From contig NZ_CP096563.1 in assembly GCF_023221595.1 (NCBI RefSeq), positions 4,049,501 through 4,113,500 on the forward strand: a stretch of 64,000 bases of DNA. Reading direction: 5' to 3'. The stretch comes from Rhodococcus qingshengii JCM 15477. GTDB taxonomy: Bacteria; Actinomycetota; Actinomycetes; Mycobacteriales; Mycobacteriaceae. Positions 37,330 through 46,592 of the stretch are shown piece after piece (the stretch's first letter is position 1; every line of letters begins with the position of its first letter). The position numbers and the translations under genes are program-made. Under the pieces are notes generated by a model that was given only the letters and a program-made list of their open reading frames with translations, was not told where the DNA came from and did no database searches.

Positions 37330-38682
37330 CTAGCGGTCTTCCGGCATCGTGACTTCGAGTACGCGAGCCTCACCGGTGGTCGCGGGGTCAGGACGATCGC
37401 GCGAATCCGACGACGCCATCTGGAGTCCGTTCAAATCGGTCCGCATGTAGATGACGTTGTAACGGTCCCACGTGGTGGCGACGAATTCGAGGAACTGTCC
37501 GCTCGCCCACGGGTGCATGAATCCGCCGTACAACGCGGGCAACGTGATTCCACTCAACAGGGTCTGCGTACCACTCCACGGGCCTTGCGGTTGGTCGGCC
37601 TGACGGATCACCAGGTTGCCCTCGGCACTGGTGTACATGGCAACGTACTTGTTCAGGTAGTCGTTCCACTGCACTGCGAGTTCACTGACCGGTGCCTTGA
37701 TGACCTGAACGGCATCGGTATCTCGCGGACTCCAACCGGAGCCGTCCCAGTATTCGTAGGCACCGAGATTTCTGATGTCGGCGCCGGCCACTCGCGCCAG
37801 GATCGCCTTACCGAAACGACCTGAGGGAGTTCCGTATTCGTAAATGTAGCCGTCCCGACCGTCGAGGAAGGCGCTCTGCTGGAAGTTGGAATTGATCGGC
37901 GATACTGCCGGAATCCCCGGAATGCCAAGTCCTTCGGTATTGGCGCGAACTGTCCCCGGATCGAGTTCCCAGTTCTCACCGTTGTCCGTGGAGAAAGCCA
38001 GAGCCGAGTAGTTGGTGGTCCAGGCTCCAGGTTCGTCCCACGACCGAACGGACATGAATCTGATGTACTGCACACCACCGTAAGAGATTCCAGCGGTCGG
38101 GATGGTGGTGAACTCACCCGGAATGCCGAATCCCGGAATGATCTCCTTGGAATGATTGGGGCCGTCCAAAGGAGAACTGTCGATCTTCATCCCGTCGGCA
38201 ATGGCGGTGTCGTTGCTGCGGAACAATACGTTGCTGCGCCAGTCGTCACCCGGGGTGTCGCAGTCGCCCACCGTGTCGCCGAATGCCATCAGCACGTCGT
38301 GATCCGGCCCCGAAAGACCGTTGTCCCACATGATTCCGAGGTCGGTACCCGACACGTTGAACCGCTCGATGGTGTTGTTGGGACTGCCTGGGCCAGTGAC
38401 CATTTCGATCGCCTTGGTGCGGCCGGTCAGCACCGGCAGAGCACCGTTGGGGGCGCCGGTGATCCAAGGCAGCGCGTTGGCGAGGGAGCCGGTACCGGCG
38501 GATCCACTGCCGAGCGATCCGGTCAGCGAGCCGAGCGAACCCGTCATCGATCCGGCGGAACCACTTCCTCCCGAACCGCACGGTCCACCGATCGCCGACG
38601 CAGACGGTGCTGCGGCAATCGTCGCGGCAATCGTGACGACGCCTATCGACAACATCGCCGACATGGAGTGTTTATTACGCAC
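37330..38682 (-). CDS. Secreted DUF4185 protein, candidate endo-D-arabinofuranase (GH183)
   Basis: A 450-aa exported protein with a signal peptide (hydrophobic core MLSIGVVTIAATIAAAPSAS, cleavage after ASA) and then a Gly/Ser linker of repeating GSLGS units (about residues 36-68). The rest is a DUF4185 five-bladed-propeller domain: GIMWDNG, DVLMAFGDTVGDC, WRSNVLFRSND, GGFMHPWASGQFLEF. Members of DUF4185 have been shown to cleave D-arabinan and are classed as GH183, so an activity on arabinogalactan or lipoarabinomannan is plausible. GTG at 38682 has a GAGGGG site. Divergent from gdhA. Confidence 0.85.
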   Translation of the reverse strand: MRNKHSMSAMLSIGVVTIAATIAAAPSASAIGGPCGSGGSGSAGSMTGSLGSLTGSLGSGSAGTGSLANALPWITGAPNGALPVLTGRTKAIEMVTGPGSPNNTIERFNVSGTDLGIMWDNGLSGPDHDVLMAFGDTVGDCDTPGDDWRSNVLFRSNDTAIADGMKIDSSPLDGPNHSKEIIPGFGIPGEFTTIPTAGISYGGVQYIRFMSVRSWDEPGAWTTNYSALAFSTDNGENWELDPGTVRANTEGLGIPGIPAVSPINSNFQQSAFLDGRDGYIYEYGTPSGRFGKAILARVAGADIRNLGAYEYWDGSGWSPRDTDAVQVIKAPVSELAVQWNDYLNKYVAMYTSAEGNLVIRQADQPQGPWSGTQTLLSGITLPALYGGFMHPWASGQFLEFVATTWDRYNVIYMRTDLNGLQMASSDSRDRPDPATTGEARVLEVTMPEDR

Positions 38683-38929
38683 GTGCAGCCCCTCTGATCA
38701 TTTCGACTCGTTCGGACCACAGGCACAGTGATCCCCGACCGCAGAAGCAAACCATTTGGACTGTGTTAAGAGAGTGAAAGCTGAGCAAATTGTTATAAAT
38801 CGCCCGTTCAACTGACACAAGTGACAGCTGTGTCCGATTTCACCTTCACAGGACAGTTGTCCGATACAGCAATAAAGGCGCCTAGTATGTAACGGAAATG
38901 TAAAAGAGTTCTCACAACGAGGTAGGTGA

Positions 38930-40276
<1,347 letters not shown>

Positions 40277-40367
40277 AGATTTCCGCACCACAGACAGCAG
40301 TACAAAAAGGGTGATTTCACCCTGAACCGGTTCCCGTACATCGGACTGGTCGAATCAATACCTAGGC

Positions 40368-40407
40368 CTCGAGGGCCCTGGGTCCGCGAGGACCCAGGGC
40401 CCTCGAG
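40368..40407. terminator. gdhA terminator
   Basis: Perfect 18-bp stem (40368-40385 with 40390-40407) with GCGA loop, 91 nt downstream of the gdhA stop. Confidence 0.85.
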
Positions 40408-40522
40408 CTTGCTCCGAGCAAATCGCCCGCGACGAGCACCGTAGGCGCGGCAATGATCCCAGACGGAACTCGTGGTGTCCTCCGAAACCGTTTTCCGCTC
40501 TGACGTCGAAAAACACCGTAAG

Positions 40523-40536
40523 TGGACGATTGTTTA
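40523..40536. promoter_or_regulatory. PucR-locus box 1 (TGGACGATTGTTTA)
   Basis: Shares TGGACGATTGT with the reverse complement of the box at 41995 (TGGACGATTGTCCA). It lies 225 bp upstream of the PucR-type regulator in a 484-bp gap that otherwise holds only the gdhA terminator and no ORF that I can support. Confidence 0.5.
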
Positions 40537-40591
40537 GGTCCGCAGCGCGTGGGGCATATGGACTTATCTTCACATTTGTCCATTTCACAGT

Positions 40592-40605
40592 TGGACGATC
40601 GTTCA
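40592..40605. promoter_or_regulatory. PucR-locus box 2 (TGGACGATCGTTCA)
   Basis: A near-perfect 14-bp dyad (one mismatched pair) with the same TGGACRATYGT core as boxes 1 and 3, 155 bp upstream of the regulator start. A reversed half-site TGTCCA occurs just upstream (40578). Confidence 0.55.
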
Positions 40606-40760
40606 TGTGGTAGAAATCACAACGCCTGGCGCAATTCGATCCGCAAATTTCAGCGGCGAGTATGCCCCCGAACAAGGCCTCAGCGTGTACCCCGCTTCGT
40701 AACGCGCCGAGCCTCCGGGTGCCTGTGCCAGGCGACGCACCTGTCTAGAGGAGGCCACCC

Positions 40761-42020
40761 ATGTCCCCAGCGCTGCTGAACAACCCGGGACCGCTCATGT
40801 TGGGAGGCAAGCCCGCCTCCACAGCGGTCAACGACGTCATCCCACTGGCAAGCGATCTCGTAGATCACCTGTCCCGTGCCAACCCGACGTTGACTTCCCT
40901 CCAAACGGAGGCAGTACGTCGGGAACTGATTGCGGTGATCGTGCAGGGGCTCCAAGTGGGGATCCAGCTATTGGATCACCGCAAACTTCCCACCGACCAA
41001 GAGTTGGACGGCATTCACACGATGACCGTCCAACAAGCATTGAAAGGCGTGCCACTCAGCGCGATCCTCAACTTGACCAACGAGGGCATCAGCACTTTTC
41101 GCACCCTCATCCTCAGCCGGGCCGACGCCGAGGACTCCGCCAATCTCGGGGATCTCAACGAGTTCTTGTTCGCACTTGCGCAGCGGCTTCACTCGTTCAT
41201 CTCGATCAGCTATCTTTCGGCTCTTCCTGCCGGTTCCCAACTCGGGGAATACTCCGCCGGCGCTCTCGTGAAAGCCATGCTGGACGGCGACGATCCCACC
41301 CAGCTTGCGTTGCAGATGGGCGTTGAACTCGCACCCCGCTATCTCGTCCTGCGGCTCCTGGTGAACCTGCCGCCCATCCGCCCGGGAGCACGCAACGGCA
41401 ACCACCAGCGCATACAGGCCTACCGTGACCTCTCCGTCGCTCAATCGAAAATCGCGGCCCACTTCGGGTCGGCGCTGCTCGAAGCTCCTGCACCGCAACG
41501 TGGTCTGGTCCTGATCGAGGGCACACCCGACTGGGGAACAGTGTGCGAGGTCATCCAACGCGCACGCGCAACGGTCGGGGTGGAGATCACAGCAATCGCC
41601 GAGAACGCCGCGGTACGAGATATCGCCGCCGCCCAAGCAACCACTCACGAATTGGCGCAACTCGTGCGGCGCCTGAGACTGCCGGCGCGGTCCTACCGAA
41701 TGGAAGACCTCGCGCTCGAGTATCAACTCACTCGGGGTGGCGCAGGCCGCGACAGCTTGATCAATCTTCTCAAGCCACTCGACGGCAATCCGGAACTGCT
41801 GCAGACATTGTCCATACATCTCGCCAACGGCCAGCATCGTCAGCGCACCGCGTCGGCGCTCGGCCTGCACACCAACACCGTCGACAATCGAATCAAGCGC
41901 ATCGCAACCCTGACCGGATTGGATCCGGCCCTGCCCTCTGAACTGCTCAAACTGCGCGCTGCCATGATCTCGCTGACCTTCGCAAGCACTGATGTGGACA
42001 ATCGTCCAGCGAAAATGTGA
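40761..42020 (+). CDS. PucR/CdaR-type transcriptional regulator
   Basis: A 419-aa regulator: N-terminal helical sensor region, a central GGDEF-like/PucR middle domain, and a C-terminal HTH_30 motif, LLQTLSIHLANGQHRQRTAS then ALGLHTNTVDNRIKRI, typical of PucR proteins. ATG at 40761 with AGAGGAGG 8 nt upstream. Boxes with core TGGACRATYGT occur before it and inside its 3' end, consistent with autoregulation and with control of the four peptide genes that follow by 125 nt. The effector is unknown. Confidence 0.85.
   Translation: MSPALLNNPGPLMLGGKPASTAVNDVIPLASDLVDHLSRANPTLTSLQTEAVRRELIAVIVQGLQVGIQLLDHRKLPTDQELDGIHTMTVQQALKGVPLSAILNLTNEGISTFRTLILSRADAEDSANLGDLNEFLFALAQRLHSFISISYLSALPAGSQLGEYSAGALVKAMLDGDDPTQLALQMGVELAPRYLVLRLLVNLPPIRPGARNGNHQRIQAYRDLSVAQSKIAAHFGSALLEAPAPQRGLVLIEGTPDWGTVCEVIQRARATVGVEITAIAENAAVRDIAAAQATTHELAQLVRRLRLPARSYRMEDLALEYQLTRGGAGRDSLINLLKPLDGNPELLQTLSIHLANGQHRQRTASALGLHTNTVDNRIKRIATLTGLDPALPSELLKLRAAMISLTFASTDVDNRPAKM
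41995..42008. promoter_or_regulatory. PucR-locus box 3 (TGGACAATCGTCCA), upstream of the peptide genes
   Basis: TGGAC-4-GTCCA, a perfect 5-bp dyad that overlaps the last codons of the regulator gene and lies 137 bp before the first peptide start. A candidate -10 TATAAA is at 42091-42096, downstream of the box. Confidence 0.55.
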
Positions 42021-42145
42021 ACACTCACATCCTCGCTATTAGCTGTCCACGTGTGGCGCCTGGACCCCACTTTTCCGCTCCGAACCGGGCTATAAAAGTG
42101 TGGTGCGAATCACCGCGCAAACCAGTAACAATTAAGGGGAAACAC

Positions 42146-42259
42146 ATGATCAACGGCCAGGATAACGCTCTCCTCGGTGCCTTCTTCGACACCATCCTGC
42201 AGCTCTTCAACGCGGGCAGCACCGGCACGGGCTCGACGGATGGCGGCGGCGTCTCCTAG
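42146..42259 (+). CDS. Tandem peptide 1 (37 aa)
   Basis: ATG at 42146 with AAGGGGA 5 nt upstream. Sequence: MINGQDNALLGAFFDTILQL then FNAGSTGTGSTDGGGVS. A hydrophobic helix-like N-terminal half is followed by a Gly/Ser/Thr tail. The core ILQLFNAGS recurs in peptides 2 and 4. No signal peptide, no Cys, acidic overall. First of four genes in the same direction after the PucR regulator, and the only one separated from the rest by a hairpin. Comparable in size to the O-mycoloylated PorA/PorH pore peptides of corynebacteria; homology is not claimed. Confidence 0.75.
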   Translation: MINGQDNALLGAFFDTILQLFNAGSTGTGSTDGGGVS

Positions 42260-42269
42260 GACGAATCTC

Positions 42270-42304
42270 GGGCCCTGTGCGAGAGAATCTCTCGCACAGG
42301 GCCC
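42270..42304. terminator. Hairpin between tandem peptides 1 and 2
   Basis: GGGCCCTGTGCGAGAGA pairs with its complement across a single base (effectively a 15-bp stem with a 5-nt loop), 11 nt after peptide 1. It could partially terminate transcription or protect the 3' end of the peptide 1 mRNA, making peptide 1 the most abundant product. Confidence 0.75.
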
Positions 42305-42383
42305 GCTCCAAGCCGCCTGACACTGTGATGGCGGTGACCACGGTGACCACCACGTCGCCACCGCTGAAACCAGGAGCAAGCAC

Positions 42384-42527
42384 ATGATCGCCGCACCAAC
42401 CACAGGCGCTTTGGCCGTCGTTTTGAACACCGTCCTACAGATGTTCAACGCCGGCAGCAGTTTCCTCTACACCGACAACTCTCCGATTGGCGGCGGCGGC
42501 GAAACTCCCACGACGCCTGCTCCCTGA
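42384..42527 (+). CDS. Tandem peptide 2 (47 aa)
   Basis: ATG at 42384, ribosome site CAGGAG 7 nt upstream. Begins MIAAPTTGALAVVLNTVLQM followed by FNAGSSFLYTDNSPIGGGGE and TPTTPAP. Same plan as peptide 1: hydrophobic helix containing VLQMFNAGS and a Gly/Pro/Thr tail. 79 nt after the intercistronic hairpin and 49 nt before peptide 3. Confidence 0.72.
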   Translation: MIAAPTTGALAVVLNTVLQMFNAGSSFLYTDNSPIGGGGETPTTPAP

Positions 42528-42576
42528 TCGACTTACCCGCTCGCATCACACAGTCGCGGCACAGACAGGAACCACC

Positions 42577-42690
42577 GTGATAAACCAGCACACCCTGGGC
42601 AGCCTGGTCATCGACTTCGGCTCACTCTCCCGAGCACTCGGCTTCGGCAACGGCTCCATCGTGTCGCTCGGCAGCACCGGAAGTGGCTGA
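42577..42690 (+). CDS. Tandem peptide 3 (37 aa)
   Basis: GTG at 42577 with ACAGGA 6 nt upstream. Reads MINQHTLGSLVIDFGSLSRA then LGFGNGSIVSLGSTGSG. It lacks the LQLFNAGS core of its neighbours but has GSLVIDFGSLS, similar to GSAVIDGLGRLS of the peptide in the sortase locus (33184), and repeats GS/LGS in the tail. Confidence 0.68.
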   Translation: MINQHTLGSLVIDFGSLSRALGFGNGSIVSLGSTGSG

Positions 42691-42770
42691 AACAGCCCGC
42701 CTGACCACGTCGACGATCCCGTCGCCGCTCACCTTCTCACCACATCTCGAAACAGAAAGCAGGTCCCCCT

Positions 42771-42938
42771 GTGCCTACAATTCCGCTCACCGGCGACCCC
42801 ATCGTCATCAACATCATCGTCCAGCTACTGAGCGCGGGCAGCAGCAATGCACTCGCACTGGGCGGAGTCGGTAGCAGCGGTCTCGGTAGCACCGGGCTCG
42901 GCAGCTTCGACTCGGCGAGCCTCGGCAGCGCTGCTTAG
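42771..42938 (+). CDS. Tandem peptide 4 (55 aa)
   Basis: GTG at 42771 preceded by AAGCAGG with 6-nt spacing. Begins MPTIPLTGDPIVINIIVQLL then SAGSSNALAL and a long Gly/Leu/Ser repeat tail (GSSGLGSTGLGS...SLGSAA). IVQLLSAGSS aligns with ILQLFNAGST of peptide 1. The repeated (L)GS tail is also seen in the linker of the DUF4185 protein at 38.6 kb. Followed by a strong terminator. Confidence 0.72.
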   Translation: MPTIPLTGDPIVINIIVQLLSAGSSNALALGGVGSSGLGSTGLGSFDSASLGSAA

Positions 42939-42998
42939 GACCTCACTTGTGATCGGCGTTCGATCCGCGTCTTCGGCCGCCGAGGCAGTCCACGAAAC

Positions 42999-43038
42999 CC
43001 GCGTTGCCCTCCGTCATCTGTGACGGAGGGCAACGCGG
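42999..43038. terminator. Terminator of the tandem-peptide operon
   Basis: Perfect 18-bp stem (42999-43016 with 43021-43038), TCTG loop, located between the peptide cluster and the convergent desaturase operon, so it can serve both directions. Confidence 0.85.
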
Positions 43039-43092
43039 TCGTTCAGGCGAGACGGCTCGCGGTTACGCGATCAGGCCGTCCGCCGCGGTGAA

Positions 43093-43338
43093 TCAACGCC
43101 AGTCTTCAGGTGGATCGCTGTCGTCGTGCTCGATGGTCACGGACTCCGAACGATCGTCAGCTGCAGCCTTTTTCGCTGCTTCACGCATCTCGATTCCGTC
43201 GGACACCCAGTCGCCGATCTCGCGCGTCACGTCTCGAACGGCCCCGGCGATGATCATCGCGATCGAGCCCACGTGGTTGGCTGCACTTTCGGTCAGTTCC
43301 TGGACCGTGTCCTTGCGGCGTTCGAATTTCCCGACCAT
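43093..43338 (-). CDS. Small protein at the end of the desaturase operon
   Basis: An 81-aa protein from ATG 43338 (GAGAGG upstream): MVGKFERRKDTVQELTESAA, a moderately hydrophobic middle (HVGSIAMIIAGAVRDVTREIGDWV) and an acidic tail ending in PPEDWR. It begins 13 nt after the desaturase stop and is probably co-transcribed. No known family recognised; may be a membrane-associated partner of the desaturase. Confidence 0.65.
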   Translation of the reverse strand: MVGKFERRKDTVQELTESAANHVGSIAMIIAGAVRDVTREIGDWVSDGIEMREAAKKAAADDRSESVTIEHDDSDPPEDWR

Positions 43339-43351
43339 CAGTGTGTGCCTC

Positions 43352-44524
43352 TCAGGCTGCAGTTCGCTGGCGCTCGACGATAACACCGGGAGGGGTCGTC
43401 GACTTGACCAAACCGGGCGGAAGAGCGAGCTTGAAGATCTTGCCCCATACCGAACCGATCTGCTTGAAGAACCCACCGGTGTTGTACGGCAAACCGTACT
43501 TCCCGCACAATTCTTTCACCTGGGGAGCGAGTTCCGGATAACGATGCGCAGGCAGGTCCGGGAACAGGTGGTGCTCGATCTGGTGCGAGAGGTTGCCGGA
43601 CATGATGTGGAAGAGCGGGCTTCCCTCGATGTTGGCGCTGCCGAGCATCTGACGCACGTACCACTGCCCGCGAGTCTCGTCGGCCGTCTCGTCCTCGGTG
43701 AAACTCTGGACACCGGTGGGGAAATGGCCACAGAAGATGATCGAGTACGTCCACACGTTCCGGACCAGGTTGGCGGTGACATTCCCCGCGAGAGTGGTCA
43801 CGAACAGCGGCCCCGTGAGAACCGGGAAGATGACGTAGTCCTTGAGGACTTGCTTGCCCGCCTTGTTCCACCAGCCCTTCAGGAGCGGCTTGACGTCGTG
43901 CCACTTGCGTTTGCCCTGGATGACGTTCTCGATCTCGAGATCGTGCATCATCACGCCCCACTCGAAGAGCACCATCAAGGCGAAGGCCCAGACCGGATTA
44001 CCGAGGTAATAGGGGTTCCACTTCTGCGCGTCGTCGATACGCAGGATGCCGTATCCGATGTCACGGTCTTTGCCGAGAATATTGGTGTACGTGTGATGCA
44101 TGTAGTTGTGCGAGTGACGCCACTGGTCGGCCGGGCACACCGTATCCCATTCGAAGACTTCGGAATTGAGCCCTGGTTCACGCATCCAGTCGTACTGACC
44201 GTGCATGACGTTGTGGCCGATCTCCATGTTGTCGAGGATCTTGGACACGCTCAATGCACCGACTGCCGCGAGCCACACCGGAGGCAGGAAGCCGAGGTAC
44301 ATCAAGCCGCGACCTGCGACCTCGAACCCGCGCTGAGCCTTGATGATCTTGTAGATGTACTCCCGATCCTCCGCCCCGAGCGAGGCGACGGTGCGATCGC
44401 GCAATGCGTCCAACTCGCGGCCGATCTCCTCGACCTGCTCGTACGTCAGGACGACGGGAGCGTCGTCCTTCGCATCGGAACCGTTGCCGAGGAACGGGAG
44501 GGTGAGAAGTGAAAGTCCAAACAT
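43352..44524 (-). CDS. desA3: Membrane acyl-CoA/fatty acid desaturase (DesA3-like)
   Basis: A 390-aa di-iron membrane desaturase introducing a cis double bond (Delta-9 in DesA3) into acyl-CoA. Three His boxes are seen: HNVMH, HSHNYMHH and HQIEHH, with hydrophobic segments between. The ATG at 44524 (MFGLSLLTLPFLG) with CTGGAG upstream is chosen; the frame continues to 44602. Its partner reductase is 35 nt upstream on the same strand, matching the Rv3229c-Rv3230c pair, where the reductase supplies electrons. It supplies oleate for membrane lipids. Confidence 0.92.
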   Translation of the reverse strand: MFGLSLLTLPFLGNGSDAKDDAPVVLTYEQVEEIGRELDALRDRTVASLGAEDREYIYKIIKAQRGFEVAGRGLMYLGFLPPVWLAAVGALSVSKILDNMEIGHNVMHGQYDWMREPGLNSEVFEWDTVCPADQWRHSHNYMHHTYTNILGKDRDIGYGILRIDDAQKWNPYYLGNPVWAFALMVLFEWGVMMHDLEIENVIQGKRKWHDVKPLLKGWWNKAGKQVLKDYVIFPVLTGPLFVTTLAGNVTANLVRNVWTYSIIFCGHFPTGVQSFTEDETADETRGQWYVRQMLGSANIEGSPLFHIMSGNLSHQIEHHLFPDLPAHRYPELAPQVKELCGKYGLPYNTGGFFKQIGSVWGKIFKLALPPGLVKSTTPPGVIVERQRTAA

Positions 44525-44559
44525 GTCGGTCTCCAGACAGTCGTGTGGAAAATGGGACT

Positions 44560-45693
44560 TCAGATGTCGACGGTGACGTCGCCGACGGGAGCACTGACGC
44601 ACAGCTGGATCTTCTTGTCCGGCTCGTCGTCTGTCTCACCGGTGCGCACGTTTCGGGTACGGCCCGCCTTCTTGACGGAGGTGCAGGAGAAGCAGATTCC
44701 CATCCGGCATCCGTACTCGGGATTGAGGCCCGCAGCTTCTGCTTGTTCGAGAAGTGTTTCGCCGGAGTTCTCGGCCGCCACCCCACTTTTGGTGAATGAC
44801 ACCTCGCCGCCGGCCTCCCCCGGCTCGGCCACCGCCGGCGCGAACTCCTCGGTGTTGAGCAAGTGCTCGACGTCGACCTCACGGAACACCTCACGCACTC
44901 CCCGCATCAGTCCGGGAGGTCCGCAGAGATAAGCCTGGGCGTCGATCGTGTCCGGATCGGCGATCCAAGGAGCCACCGCGTTGAGGTGCCCGCGATCGAA
45001 GAAACCTTCGAGGTCACCTCCACCGCTTTCGGTGTACACGAGTACCAGTTTCACGTTCGGGTTCTGCTCGGCGATGGTCTTCAGCGCGCGCGTGTACGCC
45101 ACGTCGGCATCGGTGTTCGCGTAATGCACGAACACGATCTCGCCCGAGTGCTGCTCCTCCACCAGCGTCCGAAGCATCGACATGACCGGGGTGATTCCAC
45201 TGCCGCCACTGATCAACAACACCCGACGCGGGCGGTCGACGGGAAGGGAGAACACACCGTCTGCCTGCGAGAGGCTGACAACGAGTCCGGGTGCCGCATT
45301 GGCGTACAGATACTGCGACACCAGGCCACCCGGATGCGCTTTCACGGTGAGCTCGATCAGCCCACTGCGCGTAGACGCACCCCCGGCCGGCGAGTAGCAG
45401 CGAGTGTGACGAACACCGTCGATCACCACGCCCAACTGCACGAACTGGCCCGCCTGAAAACCGCGCCACTGGCGAGTCGGGCGCAGCGTGAGAGTGACTG
45501 AGTCAGCCGTCGGATGGTCGACGGCGACAACCTGCGCGCGGATGTCACGAACCGTCGCCATCGGGTTGACCAGCTCGAGGTACCGATCGATCTGATGTGG
45601 AGCAGCCATGGCTTCGATCAGTCCCACCAAGGACAGTCCGCGCCGAGGTGCGGACTTCGGTGTCGTGTTCTCAGGAGCAGATGCGATTGTCAT
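44560..45693 (-). CDS. NADPH oxidoreductase with 2Fe-2S domain (Rv3230c-like desaturase reductase)
   Basis: A 377-aa reductase: FAD-binding domain with RCYSPAGG (residues about 95-105), NAD(P)-binding domain with LISGGSGITPVMSMLR, and a C-terminal plant-type ferredoxin with CRMGICFSC plus a later Cys (LCVSAP). This order is that of phenol-hydroxylase-type and desaturase reductases. ATG at 45693 follows GAGGAGGG; the frame's longer start at 45804 would cover the divergent promoter. It delivers NADPH electrons to the desaturase encoded next. Confidence 0.93.
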   Translation of the reverse strand: MTIASAPENTTPKSAPRRGLSLVGLIEAMAAPHQIDRYLELVNPMATVRDIRAQVVAVDHPTADSVTLTLRPTRQWRGFQAGQFVQLGVVIDGVRHTRCYSPAGGASTRSGLIELTVKAHPGGLVSQYLYANAAPGLVVSLSQADGVFSLPVDRPRRVLLISGGSGITPVMSMLRTLVEEQHSGEIVFVHYANTDADVAYTRALKTIAEQNPNVKLVLVYTESGGGDLEGFFDRGHLNAVAPWIADPDTIDAQAYLCGPPGLMRGVREVFREVDVEHLLNTEEFAPAVAEPGEAGGEVSFTKSGVAAENSGETLLEQAEAAGLNPEYGCRMGICFSCTSVKKAGRTRNVRTGETDDEPDKKIQLCVSAPVGDVTVDI

Positions 45694-45787
45694 GACCCTC
45701 CTCGTACTTCGATTGCCGGGTGTATCGATTGCTGGGCTAGCTTCCCCCGACTGCGTGAATTCAGTGTACAAATGTTCACCGAAGATA

Positions 45788-45804
45788 GTGTGACAGGTGC
45801 ACAC
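45788..45804. promoter_or_regulatory. Candidate TetR operator between desaturase operon and its regulator
   Basis: GTGTG-7-CACAC dyad in the 168-bp divergent gap; additional TGTACA and TACATGT elements flank it. Position fits a lipid-responsive TetR (DesT/FasR-type) site, but the symmetry is modest. Confidence 0.4.
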
Positions 45805-45861
45805 AAGTACATGTCAACAAGAATGTGATCCGAGTTACACGAGTTGCCGAAAGGAGCCGGA

Positions 45862-46557
45862 ATGCCTGTACCTACACTCGACGTCGTGACGAAGGCCGGA
45901 CCGGTGAACCCAGAGCGCAGGGAGCCCGGCAACAGGGAACCGGAAAGTCGTGCCGCCAAGAAGGAACGCACACGCCAAGCGCTCCTGGACACTGCCATGG
46001 ACCTCTCGGCCGATCGCGGCTTCGCCGGAATCAGCCTGCGAGAGGTAGCCAGGGAAGCCGGGATCGTTCCGACGGCGTTCTACCGCCACTTCGCTTCACT
46101 GGAGGACGTCGGTGTCGTCCTCGTCGAAGAGAGCATGCGTATGTTGCGCCAGATGCTGCGCGACGCAAGGCGTAATCCCAGCACCAAGGACGCCGCTACG
46201 TCCCTGGGCATCCTTGTGCGACAAGTGCATACACACGAGCGACAGTTTCGGTTCCTCTGCCGCGAACGCTACAGCGGCGTCAGTGAGGTACGACGTGCGA
46301 TAGCCACTGAAATGCGGTTGTTCGTCAGCGAACTGACCATCGACCTCTCCAGAATTGCCGGACTGGAAAGCTGGTCGTCGGACGATCTGGAAATGGCTGC
46401 CGACCTGATCGTCTCGACGATGTTCAGTGCTGTCGTCGAACTGCTGGACGCCGGGACCGCCGGGTATCGCGACGAAGCCGCCGTCATCACACGAGCCGAG
46501 AAGCAACTGCGAGTCATCATGCTCGGAATGGCCACCTGGAATCCACCTCGAAACTGA
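45862..46557 (+). CDS. TetR-family regulator of the desaturase operon
   Basis: A 231-aa repressor with an N-terminal HTH: KKERTRQALLDTAMDLSADR, GFAGISLREVAREAGIVPTA and FYRHFASLEDV. A Pro/Arg-rich leader of about 30 residues precedes the HTH. ATG at 45862 has AAGGAG with ideal spacing; an upstream TTG at 45844 is less likely. Divergence from the reductase-desaturase operon resembles the mycobacterial arrangement, so it probably senses acyl-CoA saturation; the ligand is inferred. Confidence 0.87.
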   Translation: MPVPTLDVVTKAGPVNPERREPGNREPESRAAKKERTRQALLDTAMDLSADRGFAGISLREVAREAGIVPTAFYRHFASLEDVGVVLVEESMRMLRQMLRDARRNPSTKDAATSLGILVRQVHTHERQFRFLCRERYSGVSEVRRAIATEMRLFVSELTIDLSRIAGLESWSSDDLEMAADLIVSTMFSAVVELLDAGTAGYRDEAAVITRAEKQLRVIMLGMATWNPPRN

Positions 46558-46592
46558 CCTCGGGTTCACCTTTTCGACGTACGGTGAGAGTC

